Assembly (NCBI RefSeq): GCF_003813905.1
Contig: NZ_RPFJ01000006.1
Location: 124,001-188,000 of the forward strand
Origin: Aureibaculum marinum
GTDB lineage: Bacteria; Bacteroidota; Bacteroidia; Flavobacteriales; Flavobacteriaceae
DNA: 64,000 bases
Direction of reading: 5' to 3'
Position numbers and translations under genes: made by a program
Shown here: positions 62,176-64,000 of the stretch, piece after piece
Layout of the letters: each line of letters opens with the position of its first letter
How positions within the stretch are numbered: position 1 is the stretch's first letter
Notes under the pieces: model-generated
What the model saw: only the letters and a program-made list of their open reading frames with translations
Databases searched by the model: none
What the model was told of the DNA's origin: nothing

Positions 62176-63405
62176 ATGTTTGATATAGACCATTGGCGAG
62201 AAATATTTCAATCTATAAATAAAAATAAATTACGGACAATTCTGTCTGGTTTTACTATTGCCTTTGCTATTATGTTATTTACTATTTTATTTGGTATAGG
62301 TAATGGACTTAGAAACACTTTTCAAAGTCAATTTGCTGGTGATTCTATGTATTCAATTTATTTATGGGCAAGTAAAACAACAAAACCTTATAAAGGGCTT
62401 CAAAGTGGTCGTCCAATTCAATTAAGAAATGATGATATTGATTTTATAATTGATAATTATGACAGTAAATTAAGTGGAATTACTCCAAAAATTGATAAAA
62501 GATTGCAAGCCGTTTATAAAGGAGAACAAGATACATATCAAGTAACAGCCGTTTATCCTGACGTTCAAAAAATGGAACAAGCAGAGATTGAAAGTGGGCG
62601 GTTTATCAGTTTATTAGATTTACAACAAAGAAATAAAGTAGTAAGTATTGGTAGGTTAGTTGAACAAGATTTATTTGGTCAGTTAAGTGCCTTGGGAAAA
62701 AATATTACCATAGATGGCATTTCATATAAAGTCATAGGTACATTCTCAGACCCAGGAGGTTCTAATGACGAAAGAATTATATATGCCCCATTTACTACTA
62801 TTCAAAGGTTGTATGGCAATACTGACGAACTAGGATCTGTTACATTAAGTTACAATCCTAATTTAAATGTAAATCAAGCAATTTCTTTTAGCAATAACTT
62901 AACTAAAGCATTAAAAGAAAAGCATGGTGTTGCACCAAGTGACCAAGGAGCCATTAGACTTTTTAATATGGCAGAAGTAAATAGAGATACTTCAAATTTT
63001 ATGTTGGTACTGAACTTAATTATATTATTTATAGGTATTGGTACATTAATAGCTGGTATTATTGGTATAAGTAATATTATGGTTTACATTGTAAGAGAGC
63101 GTACTAAAGAATTGGGGATAAGAAAAGCTCTAGGAGCTACACCACGATCTATAATAAGTATGATTATGATGGAGTCTATATTAATAACAGCTATTGCAGG
63201 ATATGTAGGATTGTTAATTGGAACAGGTGTTTTAAAAAGTTTAGGAACAAGTTTAGAACAATATTTTATTACCAACCCTAGTGTAAATACAGGTGTGGTA
63301 ATTGGTGCAACTATAATTTTAATTATAGCAGGTACCATAGCAGGGTATTTACCAGCAAAAAGAGCAGCACGTATAAAACCAATAGACGCATTAAACGATA
63401 ACTAA
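62176..63405 (+). CDS. MacB/FtsX-type ABC transporter permease
   Basis: A 409-residue permease: one N-terminal helix (about 20-45), a periplasmic MacB_PCD domain (about 50-270) and three C-terminal helices with RERTKELGIRKALGATP, the FtsX signature between helices 2 and 3. It ends overlapping the next permease by one base. It would pair with that second permease and the ATPase. Confidence 0.92.
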   Translation: MFDIDHWREIFQSINKNKLRTILSGFTIAFAIMLFTILFGIGNGLRNTFQSQFAGDSMYSIYLWASKTTKPYKGLQSGRPIQLRNDDIDFIIDNYDSKLSGITPKIDKRLQAVYKGEQDTYQVTAVYPDVQKMEQAEIESGRFISLLDLQQRNKVVSIGRLVEQDLFGQLSALGKNITIDGISYKVIGTFSDPGGSNDERIIYAPFTTIQRLYGNTDELGSVTLSYNPNLNVNQAISFSNNLTKALKEKHGVAPSDQGAIRLFNMAEVNRDTSNFMLVLNLIILFIGIGTLIAGIIGISNIMVYIVRERTKELGIRKALGATPRSIISMIMMESILITAIAGYVGLLIGTGVLKSLGTSLEQYFITNPSVNTGVVIGATIILIIAGTIAGYLPAKRAARIKPIDALNDN

Positions 63406-64000
63406 TGATTAAGTTTTTATTCGATAGAGATACTTGGCAAGAAATTTATAGCAGCATACGTAAAAATAAATTACGTACAGCTATTACTATTATAGGAGTA
63501 ATGTGGGGTATTTTTTTATTGGTAGTATTGTTAGGTGCAGCAAGAGGAATGGGTAATAAATTTGATACAATATTTGGAAATTTTGCAACCAATAGTGTTT
63601 TTATTTGGGGACAACGAACCAGTATGCCTTTTATGGGGTTTCAGGAAGGGAAACAAGTACAACTAAAACGGTCTGATGTTGATAAAATTAAAGAAGAAGT
63701 AAAAGGAATAGAATATATACTTCCAAGAAATATTACAAATGCTTTGGTTGTTAACGATATAAAAACAATAACTACAGGTATTTTTGGTGATTATCCCTTA
63801 TTAGATTTACTTCAAAAGAAGCATATGGTTTTTGGAAGATTTATCAATGAAAATGATATTATACATAAAAAAAAGGTTTGTGTTATAGAAAATGATACCT
63901 ATAAACAATTGTTTGATAAAGGGGTAAACCCTATTGGATCTCATGTAATTATTAATGATATTAGCTATCAAGTAGTAGGCTTGTATAAAGATAAAATGAG
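63405..64000 (+). CDS. Second MacB/FtsX-type permease, truncated by the window end
   Basis: The ATG overlaps the last base of the upstream stop. The frame is open to the window edge (198 codons). It has an N-terminal helix (about 22-46, AITIIGVMWGIFLLVVLLGA) and the beginning of a MacB_PCD domain with SVFIWGQRTSMPF and VQLKRSDVDKI. It is a paralogue of the preceding permease and probably forms the heterodimeric membrane part of the exporter. Confidence 0.85.
   Translation, partial: MIKFLFDRDTWQEIYSSIRKNKLRTAITIIGVMWGIFLLVVLLGAARGMGNKFDTIFGNFATNSVFIWGQRTSMPFMGFQEGKQVQLKRSDVDKIKEEVKGIEYILPRNITNALVVNDIKTITTGIFGDYPLLDLLQKKHMVFGRFINENDIIHKKKVCVIENDTYKQLFDKGVNPIGSHVIINDISYQVVGLYKDKM

Noticed and set aside
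1-64000. CRISPR arrays, tRNA or rRNA genes, insertion sequences, prophage
   Set aside because: Looked for direct repeats with spacers, tRNA-like cloverleaves, transposase motifs and phage genes; none seen.

Overview
The window is AT-rich DNA packed with genes and almost certainly comes from the chromosome of a flavobacterium (phylum Bacteroidota). This rests on four things: a type IX secretion sorting tail on an amidase, lipoprotein signals of the Bacteroidota type, TAnnTTTG-like promoter cores, and a full flexirubin (aryl polyene-dialkylresorcinol pigment) gene set. I saw no tRNA or rRNA genes, CRISPR array, insertion sequence or phage genes.

Layout. 49-5022 (minus): a tryptophan/kynurenine degradation operon with kynureninase, kynurenine 3-monooxygenase, a RidA-type deaminase, an unknown 129-residue protein and an aldehyde dehydrogenase. 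5101-7031: a secreted peptidoglycan amidase and a secreted unknown. 7035-39742: the pigment cluster, about 33 kb. 39732-44510: a YifB-type ATPase, two secreted proteins and an Nramp-fold transporter. 45723-48046: the 5-oxoprolinase genes pxpABC. 48021-64000: housekeeping genes, including a HAD hydrolase, S41 and M28 peptidases, release factor 2, threonine aldolase, MsrA, FolE, small unknowns, a dicarboxylate symporter, a sulfurtransferase, and the start of a MacB-type ABC exporter operon cut by the window end.

How the pigment genes fit together (inference from family knowledge). A tyrosine ammonia-lyase (8363) makes 4-coumarate, and a PaaK-like ligase (37288) activates it. Two ketosynthases with degenerate partners (21482-25768), an ACP, FabG and hot-dog dehydratases would extend it to an aryl polyene. 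DarB and DarA, with a second ketosynthase and ACP, would make the dialkylresorcinol. Acyltransferases (LpxL-like, BtrH-like, PlsC-like, C45 Ntn-hydrolase) are candidates for joining the halves or anchoring the product. A flavin halogenase-like enzyme (7035) probably chlorinates the ring. An ABC-2 exporter, an MMPL transporter and a LolA/LolB-like pair probably move the product to the outer membrane.

Most notable points: the halogenase signature next to the pigment genes; the paired active and dead ketosynthases; the MMPL-acyltransferase fusion with what looks like a decayed methyltransferase tail; an Nramp-fold transporter that lacks the metal ligands and sits near pxpABC, a candidate 5-oxoproline carrier; and a perfect 50-bp intergenic palindrome.
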